Source of the DNA: Micromonospora pattaloongensis
Lineage (GTDB): Bacteria; Actinomycetota; Actinomycetes; Mycobacteriales; Micromonosporaceae
Reading direction: 5' to 3'
Length of the DNA stretch: 64,000 bases
Assembly: GCF_900107255.1 (NCBI RefSeq)
Contig: NZ_FNPH01000002.1
Coordinates: 682,001-746,000, forward strand
Shown: positions 46,185-54,844 of the stretch, piece by piece
Layout: each line of letters opens with the position of its first letter
Position numbering within the stretch: position 1 is the first letter of the stretch
Program-made: the position numbers and the translations under genes
Notes under the pieces: model-generated
What the model was told of the DNA's origin: nothing
Database searches by the model: none
Seen by the model: the letters and a program-made list of their open reading frames with translations, nothing else

Positions 46185-46988
46185 TTATTCCACTGCCACC
46201 ACGGGGTTGGACAGCTCGCCGATGCCCTCGATACGCACGGTGACCACATCCCCCGCGCTCAGCGGGCTCACCCCGGCCGGCGTTCCGGTCAGGATCACGT
46301 CGCCGGGCAGCAGCGTCATGACGTGTGAGACGTACGACACCAGGGTCGGCACGTCGAACACCATGTCCTTGGTCCGCCCGAGCTGCCGGACCTCCATCTG
46401 CTCGGGGTCGCGCCCCACCTCACAGCGCACCTCCCGGTCGCCCACGTCGGCCCCGGTGACGATCCACGGGCCGAGCGGGCAGAACGAGTCGAAGCCCTTC
46501 GCGCGGGTCCACTGGCCGTCCGCGCGCTGCAGGTCGCGCGCCGTGACGTCGTTCCCGCAGGTGTACCCGAAGATCGCCTTCTCCGCGGCGGCGCGGTCGG
46601 CGCGGCGCGCGCCCGGCGGGCCGATCACCACCGCCAGCTCCGCCTCGTGCTCGACCTGCTTCGACTGCGCCGGCAACCGGATCGCGTCCCGCGGACCGAT
46701 CACCGATGTCGACGGCTTCAAGAAGATCAGCGGCTCGGCGGGGACCTCGGCGCCGTGCTCCGCGGCGTGCTCGACGTAGTTACGCCCGACGCACACCACC
46801 TTGCTCGGCAGGATCGGCGAGAGCAGGCGCACATCGGCGAGCGCCCAGCGCTGGTTGGTGAGGGTGAGGCGGCCGAAGGGGTGGCCCTCGATCTCGGTGA
46901 CGGTCAGCCCTTCCGGCCCCGCACCGGGCTCCCCCTCCACGACGCCGAACGACATTCCACTGGCATGAGCAAAACGAGCGATTCGCAC
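46185..46988 (-). CDS. Fumarylacetoacetate hydrolase (FAH) family protein
   Basis: A 267-residue FAH-fold enzyme with a short N-terminal domain and the catalytic core. The core has KVVCVGRNYVEHAAEHG, the metal ligands in VEHEAELAVVIG and GFDSFCPLGPWIVTG, and the C-terminal GDVILTGTPAGVSPL. The family includes isomerases, hydratases and decarboxylases of ring-cleavage products and oxaloacetate decarboxylases. The homologue at this locus in mycobacteria (Rv2993c) is also unassigned. The GTG start has TAGATT 6 nt upstream, indicating a leaderless mRNA. Confidence 0.88.
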   Translation of the reverse strand: MRIARFAHASGMSFGVVEGEPGAGPEGLTVTEIEGHPFGRLTLTNQRWALADVRLLSPILPSKVVCVGRNYVEHAAEHGAEVPAEPLIFLKPSTSVIGPRDAIRLPAQSKQVEHEAELAVVIGPPGARRADRAAAEKAIFGYTCGNDVTARDLQRADGQWTRAKGFDSFCPLGPWIVTGADVGDREVRCEVGRDPEQMEVRQLGRTKDMVFDVPTLVSYVSHVMTLLPGDVILTGTPAGVSPLSAGDVVTVRIEGIGELSNPVVAVE

Positions 46989-46994
46989 CCGCTC

Positions 46995-47000
46995 AATCTA
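46995..47000 (-). promoter_or_regulatory. -10 element for a leaderless FAH transcript
   Basis: TAGATT on the minus strand, 6 nt before the GTG start. Confidence 0.55.
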
Positions 47001-47156
47001 TCGGCCGGACCGGCCGACCGACCCGGCCGGCGGCCGAACCCGGTCGGGTGGCGCGGGGCGTGGCGGCGGCGGCACGCCGCCCGGCGGCGGAATCCGCGCT
47101 TCGGGCACGGGGCCGACCACCGCGCCCTACCCTCGGGTGGGAGGCGAAAAAGAGTC

Positions 47157-48302
47157 ATGTTCACCTCGTGCCAGCGCGCCGTAATCGCCGTCGTCGTCGG
47201 GTTCTCGTCCATCCTCGCCGCGCCGCAGCCGGCGCACGCGCAGCCCCAGACGGTGAGTCTGGGCATCAACAGCAGTGGGACGTTGTCGCCGAACTACCGC
47301 ATCGAGGTGCGCAACTCCACCGCGAAACCGATCGACGTGACGGTCCGGCAGGAACTGCCGCGCGGCACCACCGTGACGACGACGAGCCCCGAGGCCCGCC
47401 CGAAGGAGGGCGAGGTGACCTGGCAGCTCAAGGCGCCGCCCCGGAGCAACACCACGCTGACCAGCTCGCTCACCCACTCCGGCGGCAGCACCCTGTTCTC
47501 GCCCGCCTGCGCGTACGAGCGCGACGGCAGCCGGCCCTACTCCTGCGCCACGGCGGCCTGGACCCCGCCGCCGGACATCACCCCGCGACACGCCCCGCCC
47601 TGGTGGCAGCAGCCGCGGACCCTGACCATCATCGGGGCCTCGGCGCTCGTCGGCCTCACCCTGCTCTGGGGGCTCGTGGCGGTGGCGCGCCGGTGGCGGC
47701 GACGCGCGGCCGGCCGGTCCCGCATCGGCCCGACCACCCGCGCGCCGATCCGGGGCCTGGCACCGCCGCCCGCACCGCGTCGACGTCGTCGCCCGCCCGC
47801 GGTCGTCGTGCTCGCCTTCACCCTGCTGCTGCTCGCCCTCACCGGGGCGCTCGGCACCCGCGCGGTGGTGGCCGGCGCGGACACCATCCAGCTGGCGCGG
47901 CAGCAGACGGGCTGGGTCGGCAACCAGACCTCCGGCCCGGTCGGGGCGGCGCTGCGGGAGGACTCGTTCGAGTTCACCGTCTACCGCATCGGGTGCCAGC
48001 AGGTCGGCCCCGGAACGCGGCGCTGCATCGCCACCGTCGGCGTGCACAACGCCAGCGGCAAGGACGGGCACTGGCACGCCGGCCTGCAGCGCGCCTACCT
48101 GCCGACGGGCAGCTGGGTCAGCACCGATGAGGCGGCGACCCGGGAGGCCAACAAGGGCCGGGACATGTTCGCCGAACCGCTCGCCGCCGGGCAACGGCTA
48201 CTCTTCCCGCTCGCCTTCACCGTCACCAGCGAACTGCTCCCCACCCGGATCGAGCTGCGCAGCGGCGCGTTCAACGCCGGCGTCAGCGTGACCCCCGTCT
48301 GA
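47157..48302 (+). CDS. Exported membrane protein, DUF11-like plus DUF4352-like
   Basis: A 381-residue protein with a signal peptide (AVIAVVVGFSSILAAPQPAHA), then a DUF11-like beta domain (RIEVRNSTAKPIDVTVRQ) that often occurs in surface proteins. A membrane helix (LTIIGASALVGLTLLWGLVA), an Arg-rich cytoplasmic segment, a second helix (VVVLAFTLLLLALTGALG) and a C-terminal extracytoplasmic domain with a Cys pair (RIGCQQVGPGTRRCIATVGV) complete it. The C-terminal part resembles DUF4352. TACCCT at 47129-47134 is a likely -10. GGGAGG is 13 nt from the ATG, so the start is less certain. Function unknown. Confidence 0.72.
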   Translation: MFTSCQRAVIAVVVGFSSILAAPQPAHAQPQTVSLGINSSGTLSPNYRIEVRNSTAKPIDVTVRQELPRGTTVTTTSPEARPKEGEVTWQLKAPPRSNTTLTSSLTHSGGSTLFSPACAYERDGSRPYSCATAAWTPPPDITPRHAPPWWQQPRTLTIIGASALVGLTLLWGLVAVARRWRRRAAGRSRIGPTTRAPIRGLAPPPAPRRRRRPPAVVVLAFTLLLLALTGALGTRAVVAGADTIQLARQQTGWVGNQTSGPVGAALREDSFEFTVYRIGCQQVGPGTRRCIATVGVHNASGKDGHWHAGLQRAYLPTGSWVSTDEAATREANKGRDMFAEPLAAGQRLLFPLAFTVTSELLPTRIELRSGAFNAGVSVTPV

Positions 48303-48330
48303 GCCCGGCGGCCGGCGACCCGGCCGCCCG

Positions 48331-48336
48331 TACCCT
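48331..48336 (+). promoter_or_regulatory. -10 element for a leaderless transcript
   Basis: TACCCT, then exactly 6 nt, then the ATG at 48343; no ribosome site. Confidence 0.55.
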
Positions 48337-48342
48337 GGACGG

Positions 48343-49281
48343 ATGACCGCGCCGACCCCCCACCCCCGCGCCGTGCTCGCCGCGGCCATCTGGCGCGCGC
48401 GCCGGGAGGCGCACGAGCGCACCGTGGACGCGTGGCTGACCCCGCACCTGCAGCGGCGGCGCACGGGCCGGAAGCACCCGGTGGAGGACTTCCTCTTCAC
48501 CTACTACTCCCACCGCCCCGCCCAACTGCGCCGCTGGCACCCCGGCGCGGGGGTGCTGCTCGCGGACGCGACGCCGGACGAGTTCGGCCGCGACTACCGG
48601 GCCGTCGCCGGCGGGGTCGAGCTGGACACGACAGCGGTGCTGGGGCGCCGCGCCGAAGCGGTGAGCTGGATCCGGGCCCTGCTGGCGCACACCGCGGCCC
48701 GCAACGCCCACTTCGGATGCTTCGGGATGCACGAGTGGGCGATGGTCTACCGGCAGACCCCGGACGAGGTACGGCACAACGCCTGGCCGCTGCGGCTGGA
48801 CCCGGAGCAGACGGCGCGGACCGTCGAGCAGAACCGAATCCGGTGCAGCCACTTCGACGCGTACCGCTTCTTCACGGCGCCCGCCCGGCCGCTGAACCTC
48901 CTCTCCCCCACCCGCGAGGCACAGCTCGACAACGAGCAGCCGGGTTGTCTACACGCCAACATGGACCTCTACAAGTGGGCGTACAAGCTCTCGCCGCTGG
49001 TGCCGAGCGAGCTGGTCGCGGAGGCGTTCGCGCTGGCGCGGGAGATCCGGACGCTCGACATGCGGGCCTCCCCGTACGACCTGTCGGCGCTGGGCTACCC
49101 GGCGGTGCGGGTCGAGACCCCGGAGGGGCGTGCGGAGTACGCCGCCGCGCAGCGGGACTTCGCCGAGCGGGCCGCCCCGCTGCGCGCCCGCCTGATCGAG
49201 GCGATCGACCGACTGCCGGTCACTCGTCCCGCACCCGACCGCGACTCTGCTTCAGCTGCGACTGCCGCCGTTTCGCGGTGA
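48343..49281 (+). CDS. Conserved actinobacterial protein (often named 3-methyladenine DNA glycosylase)
   Basis: A 312-residue protein without signal or membrane segments. Distinct blocks are HPVEDFLFTYYSHRPAQLRR, HFGCFGMHEWAMVYRQ, SHFDAYRFFTAPARPLN and LYKWAYKLSPLVPSELVAEA. Relatives are commonly labelled 3-methyladenine DNA glycosylase, but I see no helix-hairpin-helix or other repair-glycosylase motif, so the label is doubtful. Conserved His, Cys and Glu residues hint at an enzyme. The last 62 nt overlap the 3' end of arfB on the other strand. The message is probably leaderless. Confidence 0.7.
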   Translation: MTAPTPHPRAVLAAAIWRARREAHERTVDAWLTPHLQRRRTGRKHPVEDFLFTYYSHRPAQLRRWHPGAGVLLADATPDEFGRDYRAVAGGVELDTTAVLGRRAEAVSWIRALLAHTAARNAHFGCFGMHEWAMVYRQTPDEVRHNAWPLRLDPEQTARTVEQNRIRCSHFDAYRFFTAPARPLNLLSPTREAQLDNEQPGCLHANMDLYKWAYKLSPLVPSELVAEAFALAREIRTLDMRASPYDLSALGYPAVRVETPEGRAEYAAAQRDFAERAAPLRARLIEAIDRLPVTRPAPDRDSASAATAAVSR

Positions 49282-49648
49282 GCCGCCGCTCCTTCGCCGC
49301 GCGGCTCGGCTTGGTGGGACGACGCGGCGGGGGCGGCGGCGCGGCCGCGTCGCGCAGCAGGGCGGCGAGCCGGGCGCGGGCGGCCTCGCGATTGGCGAGC
49401 TGCGCACGGTGCTCGCTGGCGGTCACGGTGAGCACGCCGTCGACCAGCCGGCCGGCGAGCCGCTCGACGATCCGGTTGCGCAGCGACTGCGGCAGGGCGC
49501 CGGAAGCGACGACGTCGAAGCTCAGCTCCACCCGCGAATCCGTGGTGTTCACGCCCTGACCACCCGGACCGGAGGACCGGGAGAAGCGTTCGCGCAGCTC
49601 GCCGGCGGGGATCACCAGCCGCTCGGTCACGCGTAGGTCCTCGGCCAC
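49220..49648 (-). CDS. arfB: ArfB-type peptidyl-tRNA hydrolase
   Basis: A codon-independent release factor that frees stalled ribosomes. The 142-residue product has the catalytic GGQ motif in RSSGPGGQGVNTTDSRVEL, an alpha/beta domain and a basic tail (RAAKERRLTAKRRQSQLKQS) that in the family enters the empty mRNA channel. The GTG start has TAACCT 6 nt upstream and no ribosome site. It overlaps the previous gene tail-to-tail by 62 nt, so both C-termini are read from opposite strands of the same DNA. Confidence 0.92.
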   Translation of the reverse strand: MAEDLRVTERLVIPAGELRERFSRSSGPGGQGVNTTDSRVELSFDVVASGALPQSLRNRIVERLAGRLVDGVLTVTASEHRAQLANREAARARLAALLRDAAAPPPPPRRPTKPSRAAKERRLTAKRRQSQLKQSRGRVRDE

Positions 49649-49654
49649 GTCTCG

Positions 49655-49660
49655 AGGTTA
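49655..49660 (-). promoter_or_regulatory. -10 element for a leaderless arfB transcript
   Basis: TAACCT on the minus strand, 6 nt before the GTG start. Confidence 0.55.
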
Positions 49661-49716
49661 GTGCCCGATCGTCCCGGTCCGCGCGGGCATTTCGCGTCGC
49701 CCGGCCGCCGCGCGGA

Positions 49717-50640
49717 TCACCCGCCGCGGCGGATCAGCCGATCGGCGACCTGTTCGGCGCGCTCGATCGGGATCGCGAACCCGATGCCGATGTTGCCGCT
49801 GCCCTCCAGGGTGGCGATCGCGGTGTTCACCCCGATCACCTCGCCGCGGGCGTTGACCAGCGGCCCGCCGGAGTTGCCCGGGTTGATGGAGGCGTCGGTC
49901 TGCACCGCCGACTGCCGGCCGCCGTTGCCGAGCCGCACCTGCCGGTCCAGCGCGCTGACGATGCCGGCGGTCACCGTTCCGGAGAGGCCGAGCGGCGAGC
50001 CGACCGCGAGCACCGGCTCCCCCACCCGGGTGCTGCGGGGCTGCGCCAACGGCAGCGGCCGCAGGCCGGCCGACGACGGCACCCGGAGCACGGCGATGTC
50101 GCTGCCCGGATCCCGCCCGACGACCTCGGCGGGCAGCCGCCGGCCGTCCGGACCCACCACGGTGACCGCGCCGCCCCCGCCCGACCCACCGCCGCCGGCC
50201 GCGGCCGTCCCCCCGGCGAGGATGTGGTCGTTCGTGATGATGTGCTGCCGGTCGTCGATGGCGAACCCGGAGCCGCCGGCCATGCCGTTGCCCGTCCCGA
50301 CCTGCACCGAGACGACTCCGGGCAGCGCCTGCGCGGCGGCGTTGACCAGGTCGGCGGGGACACCGGCGGCGGCGCTCGAGGGTGACGGGCTGGCCGCTGC
50401 CCGGACGGCCGCCGGGCCGGCGTAGTCCGCCACGTAACCGCCGGCGAGTCCGCCGGACACGGTGGAGAGCGCGACCACGGCGACCGCGGCGAGCAGCCGG
50501 CGCCGCCATCGCGCGCCCGTGGCCGTCGCCGCGGCCGCCGGCTCCGGGCCGTACCCGCCGGGGCGCAGCGCGGGATCGAGCTCGGGCGAGACGAACCGCG
50601 GCCCGCGCGGTTCGCCGAGGCCGGAAGGGGTGGTGGTCAT
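49717..50640 (-). CDS. Membrane-anchored HtrA-type serine protease lacking a PDZ domain
   Basis: A 307-residue protein with a cytoplasmic N-terminus of about 50 residues, one membrane helix (LLAAVAVVALSTVSGGLAGG) and an extracytoplasmic trypsin-like domain. The triad is His in IITNDHILAGG, Asp in GSDIAVLRV and Ser in INPGNSGGPLVN. A glycine-rich insert lies between His and Asp. The protein ends just after the protease domain, so the PDZ domains usual for HtrA/DegP are missing. GGAG precedes the ATG. It is the last gene of the moxR-DUF58-vWA unit, starting 20 nt after it. Confidence 0.88.
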   Translation of the reverse strand: MTTTPSGLGEPRGPRFVSPELDPALRPGGYGPEPAAAATATGARWRRRLLAAVAVVALSTVSGGLAGGYVADYAGPAAVRAAASPSPSSAAAGVPADLVNAAAQALPGVVSVQVGTGNGMAGGSGFAIDDRQHIITNDHILAGGTAAAGGGGSGGGGAVTVVGPDGRRLPAEVVGRDPGSDIAVLRVPSSAGLRPLPLAQPRSTRVGEPVLAVGSPLGLSGTVTAGIVSALDRQVRLGNGGRQSAVQTDASINPGNSGGPLVNARGEVIGVNTAIATLEGSGNIGIGFAIPIERAEQVADRLIRRGG

Positions 50641-50660
50641 CGCAGCTCCGTCAACAGGTG

Positions 50661-51629
50661 TCAGGGCAGACGGGAGAACCACAGCATCGAGCCGCTCGCC
50701 GCGGCCACGCCCAGCAGCAACCCCACGCCGATGAACCGGTCGGAGATGTCCTGGCGTTCGGTGCGGTACCCCACCGACGTGCCGATGTTGTCGTAGACCT
50801 TCCGAAGTTCCTCGCTGCTGCCCGCCTCGTGGTAGCCGCCGCCGGTCTGCGCGGCCACCGCCCGCAGGCTGTCGCCGTCCACCGGCACCCGCAGCGGGCG
50901 CCCACCGCCCTGGTTGATGTAGCCGGCGGGGGTGCCGAAGGAGATGGTGTCGACCGGCACCTTCGCCTCGGTCGCGTCGCTCGCCGCCGACTCCGGATCG
51001 CGACCCGAGGTGTTCGCGCCGTCGGAGAGCAGCACGATCCGGGACGGCGGCGGATCCTGGGCGGCCTTGGCGTCCAGCGAACGGATCGCCTCCAGCGAGG
51101 TGTTGATCGCCTCGCCGATCGCGGTGCCCTGGGTGCCGGTCACCCCCTCGGTCAGCCGGTCGATGCCGGCGTCCAGCGTCTCCCGGTTGGTGTCCGGCGC
51201 CACCAGCACCGAGGCGTTCCCCGCGAAGGCGACCAGCCCCACGTTGAACTGCTTCGGCAGGTCGTCGACGAACCCGTGCGCCGCCGACTTCGCCGCCGAC
51301 AGCCGGTTCGGTGACACGTCGGTGGCGAGCATCGACGTGGACACGTCGACCGCGACCATGACCGTGGCGCGCTCCCGGGCCACCCGTACGTCGGCGGTGG
51401 GGCGGGCGAAGCCGACCACCAGCAGCGACAGCATGCCCAGGAACAGTCCGGCCGGCAGGTGCCGGCGCCAGGCCGGCACCCGCGGCGCCACCCGGTCCAG
51501 CAGCCGCAGGTTGGTGAAGCGCACGGCGTACCGGCTGCGGCGGCGCTGCAGGAACAGGTACGCCCAGAGCAGCCCGAGCACCCCGATCAGTAGCCAGAGC
51601 CGGTACGGCGACTCCCAGGACATGCTCAT
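50661..51629 (-). CDS. VWA-domain membrane protein (BatA/BatB-like)
   Basis: A 322-residue protein with two N-terminal membrane helices (LWLLIGVLGLLWAYLFL and LPAGLFLGMLSLLVVGF), a von Willebrand A domain and a C-terminal helix (FIGVGLLLGVAAASGSMLWF). The metal-ion-dependent adhesion site is intact: DVSTSMLATD, TGTQGTAIGEA and LLSDGANTSG. BatA/B-type proteins work with MoxR AAA ATPases, probably in assembling or activating exported complexes. GGAGGT precedes the ATG, which also overlaps the DUF58 stop by 4 nt. Confidence 0.9.
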   Translation of the reverse strand: MSMSWESPYRLWLLIGVLGLLWAYLFLQRRRSRYAVRFTNLRLLDRVAPRVPAWRRHLPAGLFLGMLSLLVVGFARPTADVRVARERATVMVAVDVSTSMLATDVSPNRLSAAKSAAHGFVDDLPKQFNVGLVAFAGNASVLVAPDTNRETLDAGIDRLTEGVTGTQGTAIGEAINTSLEAIRSLDAKAAQDPPPSRIVLLSDGANTSGRDPESAASDATEAKVPVDTISFGTPAGYINQGGGRPLRVPVDGDSLRAVAAQTGGGYHEAGSSEELRKVYDNIGTSVGYRTERQDISDRFIGVGLLLGVAAASGSMLWFSRLP

Positions 51630-52615
51630 GTCGCACCTCCGCACGCCGTCCCGGCCGGGGCGGCGCCGGCCAGCCGCCGTTGGACGTGGACGTGCCGGAC
51701 GATGTCGGCGACCCAGTCCCGGTCCGTCCGCAGCGCCAGGTGCGCCGCGCCGGCCCGGCGCAACGCCCCCGCCACACTGCGGCGCTGTCCGGCGGCCGCC
51801 GCCGCGAAGCGCTCGCGCAGCCGCGCGTCCCCGGTCGCGACCTCCCGCCGCAGCCCGGTCTCCGGGTCCACCAGTGTGATCAATCCGACGTCCGGCAGCT
51901 CCAGCTCGCGCGGATCGGTGATCTCCACCGCGAGCACCTGGTGCCGCGCGCCGAGCCGGCGCAGCGGCTTCTCCCACTCCGGTTCCGCGTCCTCGGTCTC
52001 GCCGACGCCGTCGAGGAAGTCCGAGACCACGACGGCCAGGCCGTGGCGCGACGCCGCGCGGTTCAGCCCGTCGATCCCGGCCGCCAGCGACGGCGGCGGG
52101 CCGCCGTCGGCGCCGCGCGGCGCCGACAGCACCGTCCGCAACAGCCCCAGCAGGTGGTCGCGGCCGGCGCGCGGCGGGAACCGTCGCACCGTCTGGGCGC
52201 CGAGCAGGTGTACGCCGATCCGGTTGCCGACCCCGGCGGTGAGGAAGCCGATCGCCGCCAGCGCCGCGACCGCGAGTTCCCGCTTTTCCACCTCGGCGGT
52301 GCCGAAGTCCATGCTCGGCGTCGAGTCCACCAGCGCCCAGGTGCTCAGCTCCCGGTCCGCGTCGACCTCGCGCACGTGCGGCACCGCCGTGCGCGCGGTG
52401 ACGGCCCAGTCCATCCGGCGCACCTCGTCCTCGCCGGGGCGGTACTCCCGGCTGCCGGCCGGTTCGCTGCCGGCGCCGGGGAGCAGGCCGATGTGCTGCC
52501 CGTGCAGCAGGCCGTCGAGCCGCCGGGTGACGGCCAGTTCCAGCCGGCGCAGCCGGTGCTCGGGCGCCAACTCGGGCAGGCCGGCGTACCCGATGTCGTC
52601 CGTTCCGACGGTCAT
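51626..52615 (-). CDS. DUF58-domain protein
   Basis: A 329-residue soluble DUF58 protein, the standard partner of MoxR. The signature SREYRPGEDEVRRMDWAVTA is present, followed by a vWA-like fold (LSTWALVDSTPSMDFG) that keeps a partial metal site, and VVVSDFLDGVGE. Start and stop overlap their neighbours by 4 nt (ATGA on both sides), so moxR, DUF58 and vWA are translated as a coupled set. Its biochemical role is not established in the family. Confidence 0.9.
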   Translation of the reverse strand: MTVGTDDIGYAGLPELAPEHRLRRLELAVTRRLDGLLHGQHIGLLPGAGSEPAGSREYRPGEDEVRRMDWAVTARTAVPHVREVDADRELSTWALVDSTPSMDFGTAEVEKRELAVAALAAIGFLTAGVGNRIGVHLLGAQTVRRFPPRAGRDHLLGLLRTVLSAPRGADGGPPPSLAAGIDGLNRAASRHGLAVVVSDFLDGVGETEDAEPEWEKPLRRLGARHQVLAVEITDPRELELPDVGLITLVDPETGLRREVATGDARLRERFAAAAAGQRRSVAGALRRAGAAHLALRTDRDWVADIVRHVHVQRRLAGAAPAGTACGGAT

Positions 52616-53634
52616 GCCGCGGCCAGGCCCACCGCGCGTCCGTCCCGGTCGGCCACCCGCGGCGGCGGCACCGCCTGAACCAGTCGGCGCACGATCGACT
52701 CCGCGGAGACCCCCTCGGCGACCGCGTCGAAGGAGAGCACGAGCCGGTGGGCGAGGACGTCCACGGCCAGCTCCTGCACGTCGTCGGGGAGCACGTAGTC
52801 GCGTCCCCGCAGCAGGGCCAGGCCACGGGCGGCGGCCACCAGTCCGAGGGTGGCGCGCGGGCTCGCCCCGTACGCCAGCTGCGGCGCGATCGCCGCGAGC
52901 CCGAACCGTTCGGGGCGGCGGGTGGCCAGCACCAGCCGGACGACGTACTCGGCGAGCGCGTGGTGCACGAAGACGCTGCGCGCCCGGGCCTGCAGCGCCC
53001 GCAACCGCTCCGGGTCGAGGACCTGCACGGCCTGCGGCGGTTTGGTCCCCATCCGGTAGAGGATTCCCAGCTCCTCCTCCTCGCTCGGATAGTCCACGAC
53101 CACCTTCATCAGGAATCGGTCCCGTTGCGCCTCCGGCAGCTGGTAGACCCCCTCCGACTCGATCGGGTTCTGCGTCGCGACCACCAGGAACGGGTCGGGC
53201 ACCGGATACGTCCGCCCCCCGATCGAGACCTGCCGCTCCGCCATCGCCTCCAGCAGCGCGGACTGCACCTTGGCGGGCGCCCGGTTGATCTCGTCGGCGA
53301 GCACCAGGTTCGCCATCACCGGGCCGAGCTCCACGTCGAAGCTCTCCGAGGACGCGCGGTAGATCCGGGTGCCGACGATGTCGGAGGGCACCAGGTCGGG
53401 GGTGAACTGGATGCGCGCGAAGTCGCCGCCGACCGTGGTCGCCAGGGTCTGCGCGGCCAGCGTCTTCGCGATGCCGGGCACCCCTTCGAGGAGGCAGTGC
53501 CCGTCGGCCAGCAGCGCGGTCAGCAGCCGCTCGACGAGCCGCTCCTGCCCCACGATCACCCTGCTGACCTCGCCCTGCGTCTGCTGCAGTTCGCTCGCGG
53601 TCGCGACCGTCCTGGCCGGTGCGGGCGTGACCAT
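52612..53634 (-). CDS. moxR: MoxR-family AAA+ ATPase
   Basis: A 340-residue AAA+ chaperone of the MoxR class. It has the Walker A CLLEGVPGIAKTLAAQTLA, Walker B LVLADEINRAP, the sensor VVATQNPIESEGVYQLPEAQ and an alpha-helical lid (YGASPRATLGLVAAARGLAL). MoxR proteins are thought to insert metals or mature complexes together with vWA proteins, here the two following genes. GGGGAG lies before the ATG. It is the first gene of a four-gene operon ending in a serine protease. Confidence 0.94.
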   Translation of the reverse strand: MVTPAPARTVATASELQQTQGEVSRVIVGQERLVERLLTALLADGHCLLEGVPGIAKTLAAQTLATTVGGDFARIQFTPDLVPSDIVGTRIYRASSESFDVELGPVMANLVLADEINRAPAKVQSALLEAMAERQVSIGGRTYPVPDPFLVVATQNPIESEGVYQLPEAQRDRFLMKVVVDYPSEEEELGILYRMGTKPPQAVQVLDPERLRALQARARSVFVHHALAEYVVRLVLATRRPERFGLAAIAPQLAYGASPRATLGLVAAARGLALLRGRDYVLPDDVQELAVDVLAHRLVLSFDAVAEGVSAESIVRRLVQAVPPPRVADRDGRAVGLAAA

Positions 53635-53808
53635 GTCAGCTCCCCTCGATCGAACGCGTGGTGGCGGTCCAGGCCCGAGCGCGGCGGGGCCGGGCGCCCG
53701 TCGGGGTTGCCCGCTAATCGGCGGGTCTAACGCGCCGCGCCGCAGGGAAGGGGGCCGGCGATCGCTCGTCGGTGTGGGAAGCGACCCTTCCGGATGGGAC
53801 GGTGCGGC

Positions 53809-53814
53809 TACCGT
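53809..53814 (+). promoter_or_regulatory. -10 element for a leaderless transcript
   Basis: TACCGT, exactly 6 nt, then the ATG at 53821; no ribosome site. Confidence 0.55.
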
Positions 53815-53820
53815 GCCCGG

Positions 53821-54825
53821 ATGAGCGTGGAAACGATGACGGAGACGCCGGCGGCGGTCGCGCCGCGGCGGTCGCGGGCCCTGACCGGGCTCTGTTGGCT
53901 GCTCGCCGTGCCCGGGCTGCTCTGGGCGCTGGTGCGGCTGTTCGGTCTGGAACGCGGCCCGCTGGTGCAGCTCGTCGCGTTCACGCCGTACGTCGCGGGG
54001 TGGTCGCTGATGCCCCCGCTGATCGCGCTCGCGCTGCGCCGCTGGTGGCCGGCTTCGGTCGCCGGCGTCGCCGCGCTGGCGCTGCTCGGCGTGGTGGCGC
54101 CGCGCGCGCTGCCCGCCGACGCGCCGCGCGGGGCGGGGCCGACGCTGCGGATCGCGACCGCCAATGTGCTGGCGGGCGACGGCGACGCGGCCGCGCTGAT
54201 ACGCCTGGTCCGCGCGGAGCGCGTCGACGTGCTGGCGGTGCAGGAGTTCACCCCGGAGACCCGGGCGGCGCTGGACCGGGACGGCCTAGGCGAGCTGCTG
54301 CCGCACCGGCAGCTCAACCCGGAGGTGGGCACGACCGGGTCGGCGCTCTACGCCCGCTTCCCCCTCAGCGACACCGGCATCCGCCGCAACCCCGGTTTCT
54401 TCGGCTTCACCCAGGCGTACGCCACGGTCGCGGTGCCGGGCGCCCCGCCGGTGCTCGTGGAGTCCGCGCACCCGTCCGCGCCGTTCTCGCTGGCGATGCT
54501 GCCGGACTGGTTCGCCGACCTGCGCGCGCAGCCCCGCGCCACCCCGGACGGACCGCTGCGGATCCTCGCCGGGGACTTCAACGCGACGCTCGACCACGCG
54601 CCGCTGCGCGCCCTGCTGGACAGCGGGTACGTGGACGCGGCGGCCGCGGCCGGGCAGGGTCTGGTCGGCACGTGGGGCCCGTACGACGGGGATCTCATCC
54701 CGCCGGTCACCATCGACCACGTGCTCGTCGACCGACGGGTCGCGGTGCGGACCGTCTCGGTGCACCCGGTGCCCGGCAGCGACCACCGCGCGGTGGTCGC
54801 CGAGCTCACCCTCCCCGGCGCATGA
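53821..54825 (+). CDS. Membrane protein of the endonuclease/exonuclease/phosphatase family
   Basis: A 334-residue protein with three membrane helices (GLCWLLAVPGLLWALVRLFG, VAGWSLMPPLIALALRRW, ASVAGVAALALLGVVAP), then an extracytoplasmic EEP domain. Catalytic motifs are IATANVLAGDG, VDVLAVQEFTPE, ILAGDFNATLDHAPLR and the final GSDHRAVVAEL. This layout is common in actinobacteria. Candidate substrates are extracellular nucleic acids or phospho-lipids or sugars. It is probably leaderless. The moxR operon diverges from it, and it converges with cimA, 19 nt apart. Confidence 0.86.
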   Translation: MSVETMTETPAAVAPRRSRALTGLCWLLAVPGLLWALVRLFGLERGPLVQLVAFTPYVAGWSLMPPLIALALRRWWPASVAGVAALALLGVVAPRALPADAPRGAGPTLRIATANVLAGDGDAAALIRLVRAERVDVLAVQEFTPETRAALDRDGLGELLPHRQLNPEVGTTGSALYARFPLSDTGIRRNPGFFGFTQAYATVAVPGAPPVLVESAHPSAPFSLAMLPDWFADLRAQPRATPDGPLRILAGDFNATLDHAPLRALLDSGYVDAAAAAGQGLVGTWGPYDGDLIPPVTIDHVLVDRRVAVRTVSVHPVPGSDHRAVVAELTLPGA

Positions 54826-54844
54826 GCCGCGGACACCGACGGTC

